A stretch of DNA of 64,000 bases, from NCBI RefSeq assembly GCF_003028415.1, contig NZ_PYSV01000011.1:1-64000 (forward strand). Reading direction: 5' to 3'. A model generated the notes under the pieces. The model was not told the origin of the DNA and did no database searches. It worked only from the letters and a program-made list of their open reading frames with translations. Every line of letters begins with the position of its first letter. Within the stretch, counting starts at the first letter, position 1. The DNA is from Deinococcus arcticus. GTDB lineage: Bacteria > Deinococcota > Deinococci > Deinococcales > Deinococcaceae. The translations under genes were made by a program, and so were the position numbers. This document shows positions 1 to 13,840 of the stretch, one piece after another.

Positions 1-284
<284 letters not shown>

Positions 285-487
285 CACCTCAGGCTTGCGC
301 CGCGCTTGGCCTTCGCCCGAGCCACCATTCCGCGGCTTCCCAACCGCACCTTCGTCAGAGGCTGGCGGTCTTTATCTCACCCTTCTGATTCAGAGGCCAG
401 GGTCCTGGCGAACGTTTGGCTTCTATACTGGGCTCTTGAAACCCGCCCCCCGGCCAACGGGACCAGGGCGGAAGGGAGGCACGCCAC

Positions 488-1583
<1,096 letters not shown>

Positions 1584-1612
1584 TTCTGGTCAAGCCTCTC
1601 GGCCGGCTTTGC

Positions 1613-1639
1613 AAGGGCGCTCGTCAGACGGGCGCCCTT
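1613..1639 (+). terminator. Possible weak terminator after prfB
   Basis: An 8-bp perfect stem (AAGGGCGC/GCGCCCTT) with an 11-base loop follows the prfB stop by about 30 bases. The T tail is short (TTTGC), so termination may be weak and the kinase gene downstream could be partly read through. Confidence 0.4.
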
Positions 1640-1693
1640 TGCGCTAAGGTGCAGCCATCAACCTTGCAGGCCACTGGAGTGCCCCACCTGCCC

Positions 1694-2677
1694 ATGTCTG
1701 AAGACCGCACCATTCCTGGCTACACCCTGCACCGTGTGATCGGGCGCGGGAACACTTCCCTGGTCTGGCTGGCCACCGACGCGCGTAAGAAAGAAGTGGC
1801 CCTGAAGGTGCCGCTGCCCGAAACACTGCGCGTGCAGGAGGCCGCCGAGCGCTTTGGCAACGAGGTGCGCCTGACCCTGAAGTTCCGCCACCCTCACATC
1901 GTGCCGGGCTATGCGGGCACGGCCTTTGGGCCCAAAGCCTTTCTGGCCATTCCCTATTACCCACGCGGCGCGCTCAGCGACCTGCTGCCCCAGCTGCCCG
2001 GCGGCACCCTGCCGCTGCCCGACGCCCTGAGAATCCTGGCTGACGTGGCCTCGGCGCTTACCTATCTTCACCATCAGGGCGCGGTGCATCAGGACGTCAA
2101 GCCGCAGAACGTGTATGTAAATGAGGAGGGGCGCGCGGCCCTGGCTGACCTGGGCAGCGCCTATTTCACGGCGCAGGGGGGGCAGACCAGCGGCAGCCCC
2201 TTTTACATGTCCCCGGAGATTTACCACGGCGAGAGCAGCAGCGCCGCCAGCGACGTGTACAGCCTGGGCATCATGATGTATGAGCTGCTGGGCGGCGAGC
2301 GCCCCTACCACGGCCACACCTACGAGGAACTGATGGTGGCGCACCTGACCCGCTTTCCCCCGCCGCTGCTGAGCCTGAACCCCAGCGTGTCGCGCCGCGT
2401 GGCCCGGCTGGCCGAACTGGCCCTGGCCAAGCGGCCCCACGACCGCCCTACGGCCGACGCAGTCCGCCGGGCCCTGCTGAGTGCGCTGGGCGAAACCCCC
2501 GCCGACGAGGTGTACGAGGACCCTGAGGGGGCCCAGGAAACTGCGCCTGTCTCTGCCCGGCAAATGGGCCGCCACGGGCCACAGGCCGAGGGGCGCCCCA
2601 CAGAGGCGACCCCCACCCCGGAGGCCCCCGGCCCCAGCAAGGAGAGCCGCTGGAGCCTGTTCAAACGGCGGAAGTAA
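1694..2677 (+). CDS. Hanks-type serine/threonine protein kinase
   Basis: A 327-residue cytoplasmic protein kinase. The glycine loop is GRGNTS (residues 17-22), the ATP-anchoring lysine is in VALKV (K38), the catalytic loop reads HQDVKPQN (residues 132-139) and the metal-binding motif is DLG (152-154), followed by a short activation segment ending in MSPE. HQD replaces the usual HRD, and DLG replaces DFG; the catalytic Asp, Lys and Asn are kept, so activity is plausible. There is no membrane span; the last 60 residues are Pro/Glu-rich and likely disordered. ATG 1694 is chosen because homology starts at once; longer in-frame extensions look non-coding. Its substrate is unknown. Confidence 0.88.
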   Translation: MSEDRTIPGYTLHRVIGRGNTSLVWLATDARKKEVALKVPLPETLRVQEAAERFGNEVRLTLKFRHPHIVPGYAGTAFGPKAFLAIPYYPRGALSDLLPQLPGGTLPLPDALRILADVASALTYLHHQGAVHQDVKPQNVYVNEEGRAALADLGSAYFTAQGGQTSGSPFYMSPEIYHGESSSAASDVYSLGIMMYELLGGERPYHGHTYEELMVAHLTRFPPPLLSLNPSVSRRVARLAELALAKRPHDRPTADAVRRALLSALGETPADEVYEDPEGAQETAPVSARQMGRHGPQAEGRPTEATPTPEAPGPSKESRWSLFKRRK

Positions 2678-2683
2678 CGCGGG

Positions 2684-3628
2684 TCATAGCGTGAAATGCA
2701 CCTCGAAGCGGCCAGTGCGGGACTGATACCCCAGGCGCTGGTTCACGGCCAGCATGGGGGCGTTGCCGGAATGGTTGTTGGTGCGCAGCATGGGAAAGCC
2801 GGCCGCCTGTGCCCGGGCAATCACCTGCAGTTTGAGCGGCAGGGCCAGGCCGCGCCCCCGCGCTTCGGGCGCCGTCGCCGTCAGACTGTTGTAGCCAAAG
2901 TTCTGGCGGTGAAACCCTTCCAGAATGGAGGTGCCGAGCCACTCGCCCTGCGGGCCCACCGCCAGCACCCACCAGTCGGGGCGGGCCACTGCGTTTAACC
3001 GGAGCAGCCGCCTCACCTCGGCCAGGGGCCAGCGGGGATGGCCGCGCAGGTCGGGCGTTTCGGTCAGGCGGTCGGCCACAAAGTTTACAAACCGCTCAAC
3101 CTCTTCCTCTCCGGCCCCTCCAAGGTCCTTGAAAGTCACCCCCTGCGCCGCAGCCTGATCCAGCCTGGATTGAAACGGCGCCGCGTCAAAGGTCGTGAGG
3201 TCCAGCTCCGAGGCAAAGCGGTGCACCCTCGTCACCGCGCCGCGCCGCGTCCCCCAGGCCAGGGAACCGGGATCATCGTCGGCCACATCCAGCGTCAGAC
3301 CGCTGGCCTGCGCTTCTCGCCCGGCCTGCACCACATCGGCCCACAGCTGCCGCCCGGCGCCCTGCTGGCGCAAGCGGGGCTCCACGACCACCTGAGCCTG
3401 CAGGAAGCCGGGCGGCGCGAAGGCAAAGGTCTGAAGCTGCGAGGCGCCTACCGCCTCACCAGCCGCGTCCACCAGTAGACGGCGGCGCAGCGTGTGGGTG
3501 GGATCACGCCGGGCGTCCGTCGCCTGAATGCCCTCAGCCGTCACCCCCGGGCGGCTGCACGACCACAGCGCAGCCAGAGCGGGAAAGTCCTCAGGTGTGA
3601 CTGGCCGCAGGCTCCAGCCCGCGCTCAA
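2684..3628 (-). CDS. GNAT family N-acetyltransferase (tandem domains)
   Basis: A 314-residue protein with two GNAT-like halves. The C-terminal half has the acetyl-CoA loop pattern EARGRGLA followed by a helix and the usual NHSGNAPMLAVNQRLGY ending; the N-terminal half has a weaker LRQQGAGRQLW loop. GNAT enzymes move an acetyl group from acetyl-CoA to an amine, but the acceptor cannot be read from sequence. Its start overlaps the stop of the upstream DinB-like gene by 4 bases, so the two are probably co-translated. It converges with the kinase gene. Confidence 0.85.
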   Translation of the reverse strand: MSAGWSLRPVTPEDFPALAALWSCSRPGVTAEGIQATDARRDPTHTLRRRLLVDAAGEAVGASQLQTFAFAPPGFLQAQVVVEPRLRQQGAGRQLWADVVQAGREAQASGLTLDVADDDPGSLAWGTRRGAVTRVHRFASELDLTTFDAAPFQSRLDQAAAQGVTFKDLGGAGEEEVERFVNFVADRLTETPDLRGHPRWPLAEVRRLLRLNAVARPDWWVLAVGPQGEWLGTSILEGFHRQNFGYNSLTATAPEARGRGLALPLKLQVIARAQAAGFPMLRTNNHSGNAPMLAVNQRLGYQSRTGRFEVHFTL

Positions 3629-4143
3629 AGCAGCTCCTTGACCAGCTGCCGGATGGCCCCCAGGTGATAGGCCACGTGGGCCACGCCGCCCGTCAGTCCG
3701 CCGGTGGCGTCCCCGGTTACGGGCTGGTCCTGCTGGCTGTGTGTAAACGCCACCAGGGCGTCATAGGCGGCGCGCACCCGCTGGCGCTGCGCGGCCCAGC
3801 CCGCCTCATCCACCTGCACCGGCTGAAAGCTGCCCTGCCAGTCAAAGGGACCCCGGTCACTGTCGCGTTCCCAGCGCACGATCACCTCCATGTGAAAGGC
3901 GGTGTGGGCGGTGTGCGCGGCCACGGTGGTGCCCAGAACCTCGCGGCTGGCCTGCTCGGCGTTCAGGGCCTCCAGCGTGGCCAGCAGGCCGTGGTTGCCG
4001 CTGCCGTCGGCACCCGTGCCGTCCAGAAAGGCGGTGGGTTGGCCGGGCCGCCCGCCCTCCACCGTTTCACGCAGAATGTCCAGGATGCCGTCTAAGGGGT
4101 GCTGGGCAGGCGGTGCGGTCTGGGCCTCCGGGGTCTGGGTCAT
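3625..4143 (-). CDS. DinB-like family protein
   Basis: A 172-residue protein that looks like a DinB/YfiT-type four-helix bundle: a conserved tryptophan/arginine region in the middle (WERDSDRGPFDW) and a C-terminal HVAYHLGAIRQL helix typical of the metal-binding histidines of this fold. Many DinB proteins are thiol-dependent transferases, for example bacillithiol transferases, and the bacillithiol reductase-like gene at 37-38 kb fits that; the exact reaction is not known. ATG 4143 is chosen because upstream sequence runs into the rpsF promoter. Confidence 0.65.
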   Translation of the reverse strand: MTQTPEAQTAPPAQHPLDGILDILRETVEGGRPGQPTAFLDGTGADGSGNHGLLATLEALNAEQASREVLGTTVAAHTAHTAFHMEVIVRWERDSDRGPFDWQGSFQPVQVDEAGWAAQRQRVRAAYDALVAFTHSQQDQPVTGDATGGLTGGVAHVAYHLGAIRQLVKELL

Positions 4144-4213
4144 GCCCCAGCCTAAGGGCCGTGTGGAGCCAGAGCCTATCCGCCGCGCGGCTCTGGTCAG
4201 CGCGGGTTCCGTC

Positions 4214-4222
4214 TGGTATGCT
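4214..4222 (+). promoter_or_regulatory. Probable rpsF promoter (extended -10)
   Basis: TGGTATGCT is an extended -10 box about 64 bases before the rpsF start. No good -35 is visible, which is usual when an extended -10 is present. Confidence 0.5.
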
Positions 4223-4285
4223 TGCCAATTGCGCTGCCCGGCGAGGCCCGAGCCTGCCAGAGAGCGGCGACAGAGGAGGTGAACC

Positions 4286-4594
<309 letters not shown>

Positions 4595-4599
4595 GCGTT

Positions 4600-4636
4600 T
4601 TACGCCATTGACGTAAAAGCTTGGGCTTGTTATCGT
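4600..4636 (+). promoter_or_regulatory. ssb promoter with radiation/desiccation response motif
   Basis: A 17-bp palindrome, TTACGCCATTGACGTAA (4600-4616), overlaps the -35 box TTGACG (4608-4613); the spacer is 17 bases and the -10 is TATCGT (4631-4636). The palindrome differs from the Deinococcus consensus as I remember it, TTATGTCATTGACATAA, at three positions, all transitions. In Deinococcus such motifs are bound by the repressor DdrO, which the IrrE protease cleaves after DNA damage. Its place on the -35 fits direct repression, and ssb could then be induced separately from rpsF. Confidence 0.82.
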
Positions 4637-4716
4637 ATGGTCAACCCGCAAGGGCCAAGACAGCCAGCCAGACCTAAACCCCAGTACTGTTCGCCAGCAA
4701 GCAAGGAGACCCTGTT

Positions 4717-5613
<897 letters not shown>

Positions 5614-5634
5614 GGCACGCCTGAGGGCGTGATG

Positions 5635-5714
5635 TCTAAGGGTTAAAAGGTCCAAGCGGCTAAGAAAATCCAGTTTCTGTGTTTCTTAGACCCTTTGACT
5701 CTTTGACCCTTAGA
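5635..5714. repeat. Nested inverted repeat between ssb and rpsR
   Basis: Outer arms TCTAAGGGT (5635-5643) and ACCCTTAGA (5706-5714) enclose inner arms CTAAGAAA (5660-5667) and TTTCTTAG (5682-5689), all perfectly complementary. The result is a long bulged hairpin 50 bases before rpsR. The string TTAGACCCTTTGAC inside it recurs at 29007-29020 beside the 2-oxoacid dehydrogenase promoter. It could be an mRNA-processing or attenuation structure, or a small intergenic repeat. Confidence 0.6.
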
Positions 5715-5765
5715 CCCCCACAGAGCGGCCCCTTTCTCGCCGGCAGCTTTAGAGGAATCCCCACA

Positions 5766-6041
5766 ATGACCCAGGCAAACAACGCCGAGCGCAAGCCGCG
5801 CGGCAAGGGGCCCAAGCGCCCCCGCAAGCCCAAGGTGGACCCGTTCTCCATTGGGGAACTGGAAATCACCGACTACAAAGACGTGAAGATGCTGCGCCGG
5901 TTCGTTTCGGACACCGGCAAGATTCTTCCCCGCCGCCGCACCGGCCTCTCGGCCAAGCACCAGCGCCGCATTGCGCAGACGATTAAAATCGCCCGCCAGC
6001 TGGCCCTGCTGCCCTACACCGAGAAACTGGTCCGGAAGTAA
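5766..6041 (+). CDS. rpsR: 30S ribosomal protein S18
   Basis: A 91-residue S18 protein that partners S6 on the small subunit. It shows a basic N-terminus ([14 protein letters not shown]) and the conserved [20 protein letters not shown] and [13 protein letters not shown] blocks. ATG 5766 follows AGAGGAATCCCCACA. It ends 11 bases before rplI, so the two are one unit. Confidence 0.96.
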   Translation: MTQANNAERKPRGKGPKRPRKPKVDPFSIGELEITDYKDVKMLRRFVSDTGKILPRRRTGLSAKHQRRIAQTIKIARQLALLPYTEKLVRK

Positions 6042-6052
6042 GGAGAATACCG

Positions 6053-6493
<441 letters not shown>

Positions 6494-6511
6494 AGACTGT
6501 TCAGTCTTTGG

Positions 6512-6537
6512 CCCCCGCTGAGTAGGCGGGGGTTTTT
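6512..6537 (+). terminator. Rho-independent terminator of the rpsF-rplI cluster
   Basis: A 7-bp perfect GC stem, CCCCCGC/GCGGGGG (6512-6518 and 6526-6532), with a 7-base loop and a run of five T. A smaller hairpin, AAAGACT/AGTCTTT, directly precedes it. Confidence 0.92.
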
Positions 6538-6607
6538 GCATGGGCCACAGGTGCATTGGCCATAGGTGCGGTCTCGCGCCAGTGCCAGAGTATCTATCCT
6601 GAGCCAG

Positions 6608-7129
6608 ATGCGTTCCTTCCTGCTTGTCGTGTTCCTTGGTGCCGTCCTGACCGCCTGTACCCCACCCACTGCGCCCACCCCCGACCCGGCCCGGGACCCC
6701 AGTGCGTCAGTGCTTCCGGCCACGCCGCGTGTGGGGCAGAATCTGACCTTTGATCTGCAGGCCAACGGGATGCAGGGCCACGTGGCCCTGTTCGTGGAGG
6801 CCCCGGATGGCTCGGTGCAGCAGCTGTTGCCCAACCGCCTGCCGGGCGGGGCGGTGGAGCTGGCCCACAGCGGCCGCACCAGCTTCCCTGCGGCCGACAG
6901 CGCCTTCCGACTGGTGGCTTCTGCACCCACTGGGGACCATCAGGTGCTTGTCTACCTCAGCGCCGCGCCCCTGAATCTGGCGGGCATCAGTGCCTATGCC
7001 AATGCCAACTCGGCCTTTGCCACGGTGCAGACGCAGGGGGCGGGCGCGCTGGTGACCACGCTGCTCCCCAAGCTCACGGCGCAGAATCCTGGCCGTGCCG
7101 GTCTAGGCACCTTTACCGTGCTGCCCTGA
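6608..7129 (+). CDS. Putative lipoprotein with DUF4384-like domain
   Basis: A 173-residue exported protein. The N-terminus MRSFLLVVFLGAVLTAC is a short lipoprotein signal with lipobox LTAC, so Cys17 should be lipidated. After a Pro/Thr-rich linker comes a beta-rich domain with DLQANGMQGHVALFVEAPDG and LLPNR, a pattern I associate with DUF4384 surface domains. Its function is not known. ATG 6608 fits the signal peptide; the open frame reaches further upstream but would bury it. Confidence 0.7.
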   Translation: MRSFLLVVFLGAVLTACTPPTAPTPDPARDPSASVLPATPRVGQNLTFDLQANGMQGHVALFVEAPDGSVQQLLPNRLPGGAVELAHSGRTSFPAADSAFRLVASAPTGDHQVLVYLSAAPLNLAGISAYANANSAFATVQTQGAGALVTTLLPKLTAQNPGRAGLGTFTVLP

Positions 7130-7142
7130 GCGCCCGGCAGAG

Positions 7143-7982
7143 TCAATCCACGCTCAGCTCATAGTGGGCCCGGTGGAAATGCCGGGCCCGCAGATCGCTG
7201 CGGCGCAGGATGAACTCCGGGGTGTAGATGTGATTGTCGCCGGTATCCTCCAGCACGTCGTCGCCCAGGTGCGCGACAGACCACAGGCGCAGGAGGTTCA
7301 CCACCGGATCATGCAGGGTCCAGTCGCAGAGCTCCCTGGGCAATGCACTCTCGGCCCAGGACAGGTACGAGGCCCGGTCCACGTGACCGAACAGAGTCAC
7401 GCCGCCAAACTCAAATGCCCCGGATTGACTCAATTGAGCCCACAGCCCGCGAAAACGGTCGTGCTCTTCCCCACCCAGGCCACTGGGAACGGACAGGTCC
7501 ACAAGACTGAGGGTGCGGCGGGCAAGCACCTGTCGGGGCCGGTAGGCGTAGCCGCCTGGAGGCAGGCTGGGTCGCCGCTGCAGCCCGTCCAACTGGGGCC
7601 ACCACTCAACAATCAACTGCTCATCTGGGTGAAACAGCCAGAAAAACGACAGCAGGCCGTGCGGCGGCTCGTCGTCGTCGGGCGTGCGGCCCGGTAACTG
7701 GTCGAGCCGCAACTGGCACAGAAAACGCAGGGGTCCCCCAGCGGGGCTGCGGGGCCATGTCCAGCCCGGGGGCACATCCGGCTGCCCGCCGAATTTGCTG
7801 TGGGCGACTGGAAGCTGTTCATCCGGGACTTCTTCAAATTCCAGGTGATAGCAGGGGCGCACTGCCTGGTGCAGCGCTGCCTCAGTGGGGGTGCCAGGGG
7901 GCTGCCCCATCTGGGCCAGTTGCTGCCGAATCCAGACATGAACTTCAGCGAGGGACGCGGCGGCTGGAAGCCTGTGGACCAT
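7143..7982 (-). CDS. DUF1963 (YwqG-like) family protein
   Basis: A 279-residue soluble protein matching the YwqG/DUF1963 pattern: an N-terminal SKFGGQPDVPPGWTWP block, LRFLCQLRLDQLPG, then GLLSFFWLFHPDEQ and a C-terminal FGGVTLFGHVD strand. The family has no assigned biochemical role. It converges with the lipoprotein gene 13 bases away. ATG 7982 is a cautious choice; in-frame sequence continues upstream. Confidence 0.75.
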   Translation of the reverse strand: MVHRLPAAASLAEVHVWIRQQLAQMGQPPGTPTEAALHQAVRPCYHLEFEEVPDEQLPVAHSKFGGQPDVPPGWTWPRSPAGGPLRFLCQLRLDQLPGRTPDDDEPPHGLLSFFWLFHPDEQLIVEWWPQLDGLQRRPSLPPGGYAYRPRQVLARRTLSLVDLSVPSGLGGEEHDRFRGLWAQLSQSGAFEFGGVTLFGHVDRASYLSWAESALPRELCDWTLHDPVVNLLRLWSVAHLGDDVLEDTGDNHIYTPEFILRRSDLRARHFHRAHYELSVD

Positions 7983-8162
7983 GCGGCAGGCTACTCCTGG
8001 CGCGCCTCTCTCCCCTGCCGGACCTTTGGAGCTACACTGCGTGGCGAACGTTCCTCCCAAAGTTCAGCAGCGGCAGGCGGCGTTCGCTTTTCATCACCCT
8101 ATGCGGGGCGCGGCCAGCCCAAGGCCCACGCGCCCCATGCAACACACCGAAAGGAGCGCACC

Positions 8163-9860
<1,698 letters not shown>

Positions 9861-9956
9861 AGGAAGCAGGACGCGGGGGGCAGTGCGCAGGAAGAGCGCC
9901 TGCCCCCACCTCTGTTTTACTTGCAGCGCGGTCTTTTAAGCATCCATGCGCATAAG

Positions 9957-10018
9957 TTGACATGGCCTGTATTCTGGGCTATCCTGTTTTCATCACCGCC
10001 AAAGAAGGCGGCTTTTTT
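9957..10018 (+). ncRNA. Micro transcription unit 1 (promoter followed by terminator)
   Basis: A consensus promoter, TTGACA (9957-9962), 17-base spacer, TATCCT (9980-9985), is followed 10 bases later by a 5-bp hairpin CCGCC/GGCGG (9996-10000 and 10007-10011) and six T (10013-10018). A start about 7 bases after the -10 would give an RNA of roughly 25-28 bases. The hairpin may also end rny transcripts. A second unit with the same design lies at 10172. The expression of a tiny RNA is inference. Confidence 0.55.
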
Positions 10019-10171
10019 ATTGCCTCCTGGATTTGTGGGCACCCTGGGCAAAGGTGGGCCGCCCGCCGCAGGGGTGGACCCCATGCGGGCTCTGAGGCTA
10101 TGCACGCCCTCCTGTGAACCGCAGCGAGATCATGCGTTCCAGACAGGGTTTTCCCGGTCGCCCGGCTGGGC

Positions 10172-10233
10172 TTGACCCGGGCTGCATACCGCGCTATCTT
10201 GTTCTTATCACCGCCGACGAAGGCGGGTTTTTT
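10172..10233 (+). ncRNA. Micro transcription unit 2 (promoter followed by terminator)
   Basis: TTGACC (10172-10177), 17-base spacer, TATCTT (10195-10200), 10 bases, then hairpin CCGCC/GGCGG (10211-10215 and 10222-10226) and six T. Boxes, spacing, the 10-base lead (GTTCTTATCA against GTTTTCATCA) and stem arms match unit 1, while the promoter spacers and loops differ. It ends 3 bases before the trmK stop on the other strand. The 150 bases between the units hold no gene I can see. Confidence 0.55.
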
Positions 10234-10236
10234 GTT

Positions 10237-10922
10237 TCAGAGCCCCTGCAACCACGCCCAGGCGGCCAGGGCCATCTCCAGCTCGGTCTGGGCGACGCGG
10301 CCCGGGGCGGCCAGGGGGGTCAGGCGGCGGAGGTCAGCCTGCACCTGGGCACGCAACAAGGGGTCTTGACCCCGCAGGAGGGCCGGGCCATAGCGCAGCG
10401 CGGCTGCCTCGGGCAGGCCGTCGTAGGCCGGGTCCGGGCCGGGTGCGCGGTCCAGGCGCAGTACCGGGTAGGCCCAGTAGCCGGGCACCAGCAGATCGGC
10501 GCGCAGGTGGTAGCCAGCGGCCCGGGCCCAGCGGCGCAGGGATTCGGCGCTGTCGTTGGGCTGCAGCACCAGGGTGGGCGGCAGGCGCCCCGGCTCGCGC
10601 CGCAGCATCCCCAGGATGGTGAAGGCGCCCATTCCTGTGACGCTCGCGCTGGCCACCTCGCCGGGGGCCAGGGGAGCAAAGCCGTCGCCCGCGCGCACCT
10701 CCAGCTGGCCCGCCAGCCCGGCGCGCGCCACGTTCTGCCGGGCGTGGGCCAGGGGGCCGGGATTCAGTTCCACGATCACACCGCGCTGGATGCGGCCCGC
10801 GCGCAGCAGCCGGATGGGCAGCTTGGCATGGTCGCTGCCAATATCAGCGTGAACATCGGCCCGCACCTGGGCCAGAACGGCTTCCAGGCGGGCGTCCAGT
10901 GCGGGTCCATCGGCTGCCCGGG

Positions 10923-10926
<4 letters not shown>
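10237..10926 (-). CDS. trmK: tRNA (adenine22-N1)-methyltransferase TrmK family
   Basis: A 229-residue class I methyltransferase. The SAM-binding motif reads DIGSDHAKLP (residues 28-37), very close to TrmK, and a later TGMGAFTI matches the family's motif after the acidic loop. TrmK methylates A22 in the D-loop of some tRNAs. The GTG start at 10926 overlaps the stop of the YqhA-like gene by 4 bases (GTGA), which decides the start. It is the last gene of a three-gene coupled operon. Confidence 0.82.
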
Positions 10927-11467
<541 letters not shown>

Positions 11468-11471
<4 letters not shown>

Positions 11472-12040
11472 TCCGGGCCCCCGGAGAGCAGGGGCCGCAC
11501 CTCGTCGCCCTCGCGGATCCAGCCACCGCGAATGACCCGGGCCGTCAGGCCGCCGTGGCCGCGGACCGCGTTGTAGCCGCCCGGCCCCAGCATTTCTTCC
11601 ATGCGCGAGCAGGGGTGGCACTCGCCTGTGCCCTCCAGCACCACCTCGCCCACCTGAAAGCGGGCGTCTTTGAGGGCCAGGAGGGGCAGGCCGCTGACCA
11701 CGAGGTTGCGCCGCAGCAGGTCCGGGGTCACCTGCGCGCGGCCACACAGCGCGGCGATCACCGGCAGGTGCTCGGCCTGAATGAGGGTGACCTGCCGCCG
11801 ACCCGGGCCACCGGGGACGGGCGGCGCCGCGCCGGGCTGGGCGGCTTCACCCACCTCGCCGGTCAGAGCGGTCAGGCGGGGCGGGGCCCCCTTGCCGTGG
11901 TCGCCAATCAGGCCCACCAGCGGGTGCGCCTCCACCTGCGCCCAGCGCACCACAGGCACCCGGCGGGCGGGGCGCAGGCCAAGCCACTCCACCCGGCCCG
12001 GCTGCGGGAAGGTGGCGCGCAGTTCGTGGATGGTCTTCAC
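11468..12040 (-). CDS. MOSC domain-containing protein
   Basis: A 190-residue protein of the MOSC (molybdenum cofactor sulfurase C-terminal) family, YiiM-like. Visible hallmarks are NLVVSGLPLLALKDARFQVGEVVLEGTGECHPC with the single conserved cysteine region and SRMEEMLGPGGYNAVRGHGGL. MOSC domains are predicted to carry sulfur or bind Mo cofactor. A GTG start at 12040 is chosen because the family begins near there. It is first in the MOSC/YqhA/TrmK operon. Confidence 0.82.
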
Positions 12041-12096
12041 GCCCTGAATGCTACCTGCACAGACCGGGGGCCGCCGGGTGCAGCGCGGGCCTCTGC

Positions 12097-12102
12097 TATG
12101 CT
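12097..12102 (+). promoter_or_regulatory. tyrS leader -10 box
   Basis: TATGCT lies 7 bases before the ATG of an 18-codon reading frame at 12110, the spacing of a leaderless start. No -35 box is clear. Confidence 0.45.
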
Positions 12103-12109
12103 GCGGGGC

Positions 12110-12166
12110 ATGAGGCGTCTGACCCGACGTGCGTATCTGCCCCGCCGCAAGGTGGGGGTCAGCTAG
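12110..12166 (+). CDS. Putative tyrS leader peptide
   Basis: An 18-codon frame, MRRLTRRAYLPRRKVGVS, starts exactly where a transcript from the TATGCT box should begin, and stops 20 bases before the hairpin ahead of tyrS. It has six Arg and one Tyr codon. Its RNA folds well: CTGAC/GTCAG (12119-12123, 12158-12162) closes a bulge carrying the Tyr codon, and CCCCGCC-GCAA-GGTGGGG (12140-12157) caps it. It could be a leader peptide that senses tyrosyl-tRNA, but one Tyr codon is little and no alternative antiterminator pairing was found. Confidence 0.4.
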   Translation: MRRLTRRAYLPRRKVGVS

Positions 12167-12184
12167 CCTGAAATCCAATCCTGA

Positions 12185-13480
<1,296 letters not shown>

Positions 13481-13562
13481 GCCACCCCGGCCCTTCATGG
13501 GGCCTTCATGGACCTGTCAGCGGCCCGGCGCGCAGCCCGCGCAACAGGGCCGCGCCCGGAAG

Positions 13563-13688
13563 TTATACACAGGGCGTTGTGGAGAACTCCGAGGGGCTGT
13601 GGACAACGCCCTGCACGCGCAAAAGCCTGTAGGCAGCAGTGGACTTATCCACAGGAAGAGTGTGGAAAAACCCCGTGCCTGTGGATAA
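13563..13688. promoter_or_regulatory. DnaA-box cluster between tyrS and pyk
   Basis: Six 9-mers resembling DnaA boxes fall within 126 bp: TTATACACA (13563), TGTGGAGAA (13578), TGTGGACAA (13598), TTATCCACA (13645), TGTGGAAAA (13661) and TGTGGATAA (13680). Three match TTATNCACA exactly on one strand or the other. The stretch carries no gene and lies about 4.4 kb from the main oriC. It may titrate DnaA, reactivate it, or be part of a bipartite origin. Confidence 0.75.
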
Positions 13689-13724
13689 AAAGGTGACGCC
13701 GCCCTGACACAACCGGGCCTGAAT

Positions 13725-13744
13725 CAGACGGCCGGCGCCGTCTG
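13725..13744. repeat. GC-rich palindrome
   Basis: CAGACGGC and GCCGTCTG form a perfect 8-bp stem around a 4-base loop. It directly follows the DnaA-box group; there is no T tail. Confidence 0.5.
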
Positions 13745-13791
13745 AGAACAATCCGGAGGTTGAACGTGGCCTGCGCTCAGGCCAACAAGAA

Positions 13792-13828
13792 CTGAAGGGG
13801 CCGCTTGCTGGCCCCTCCAGTCTTTGTT
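13792..13828 (+). terminator. Possible terminator downstream of tyrS
   Basis: AGGGGCC/GGCCCCT (13796-13802, 13810-13816) with outer CTG/CAG pairing makes an 11-bp stem with one mismatch, then TCTTTGTT. It lies 310 bases after tyrS and fits a plus-strand terminator. Confidence 0.5.
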
Positions 13829-13840
13829 GCCTGCTGAAGG

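Noticed and set aside
306..487. Longer prfB start at 306 without frameshift
   Set aside because: The upstream part lacks any RF2 similarity, whereas ATG 488 plus the CTTTGAC site reproduces the conserved RF2 N-terminus.
9938..9956. Radiation response motif before micro-unit 1
   Set aside because: TTAAGC and GCATAA are present, but the centre is 8 bases long rather than 5 and lacks CATTG, so it does not fit the operator.
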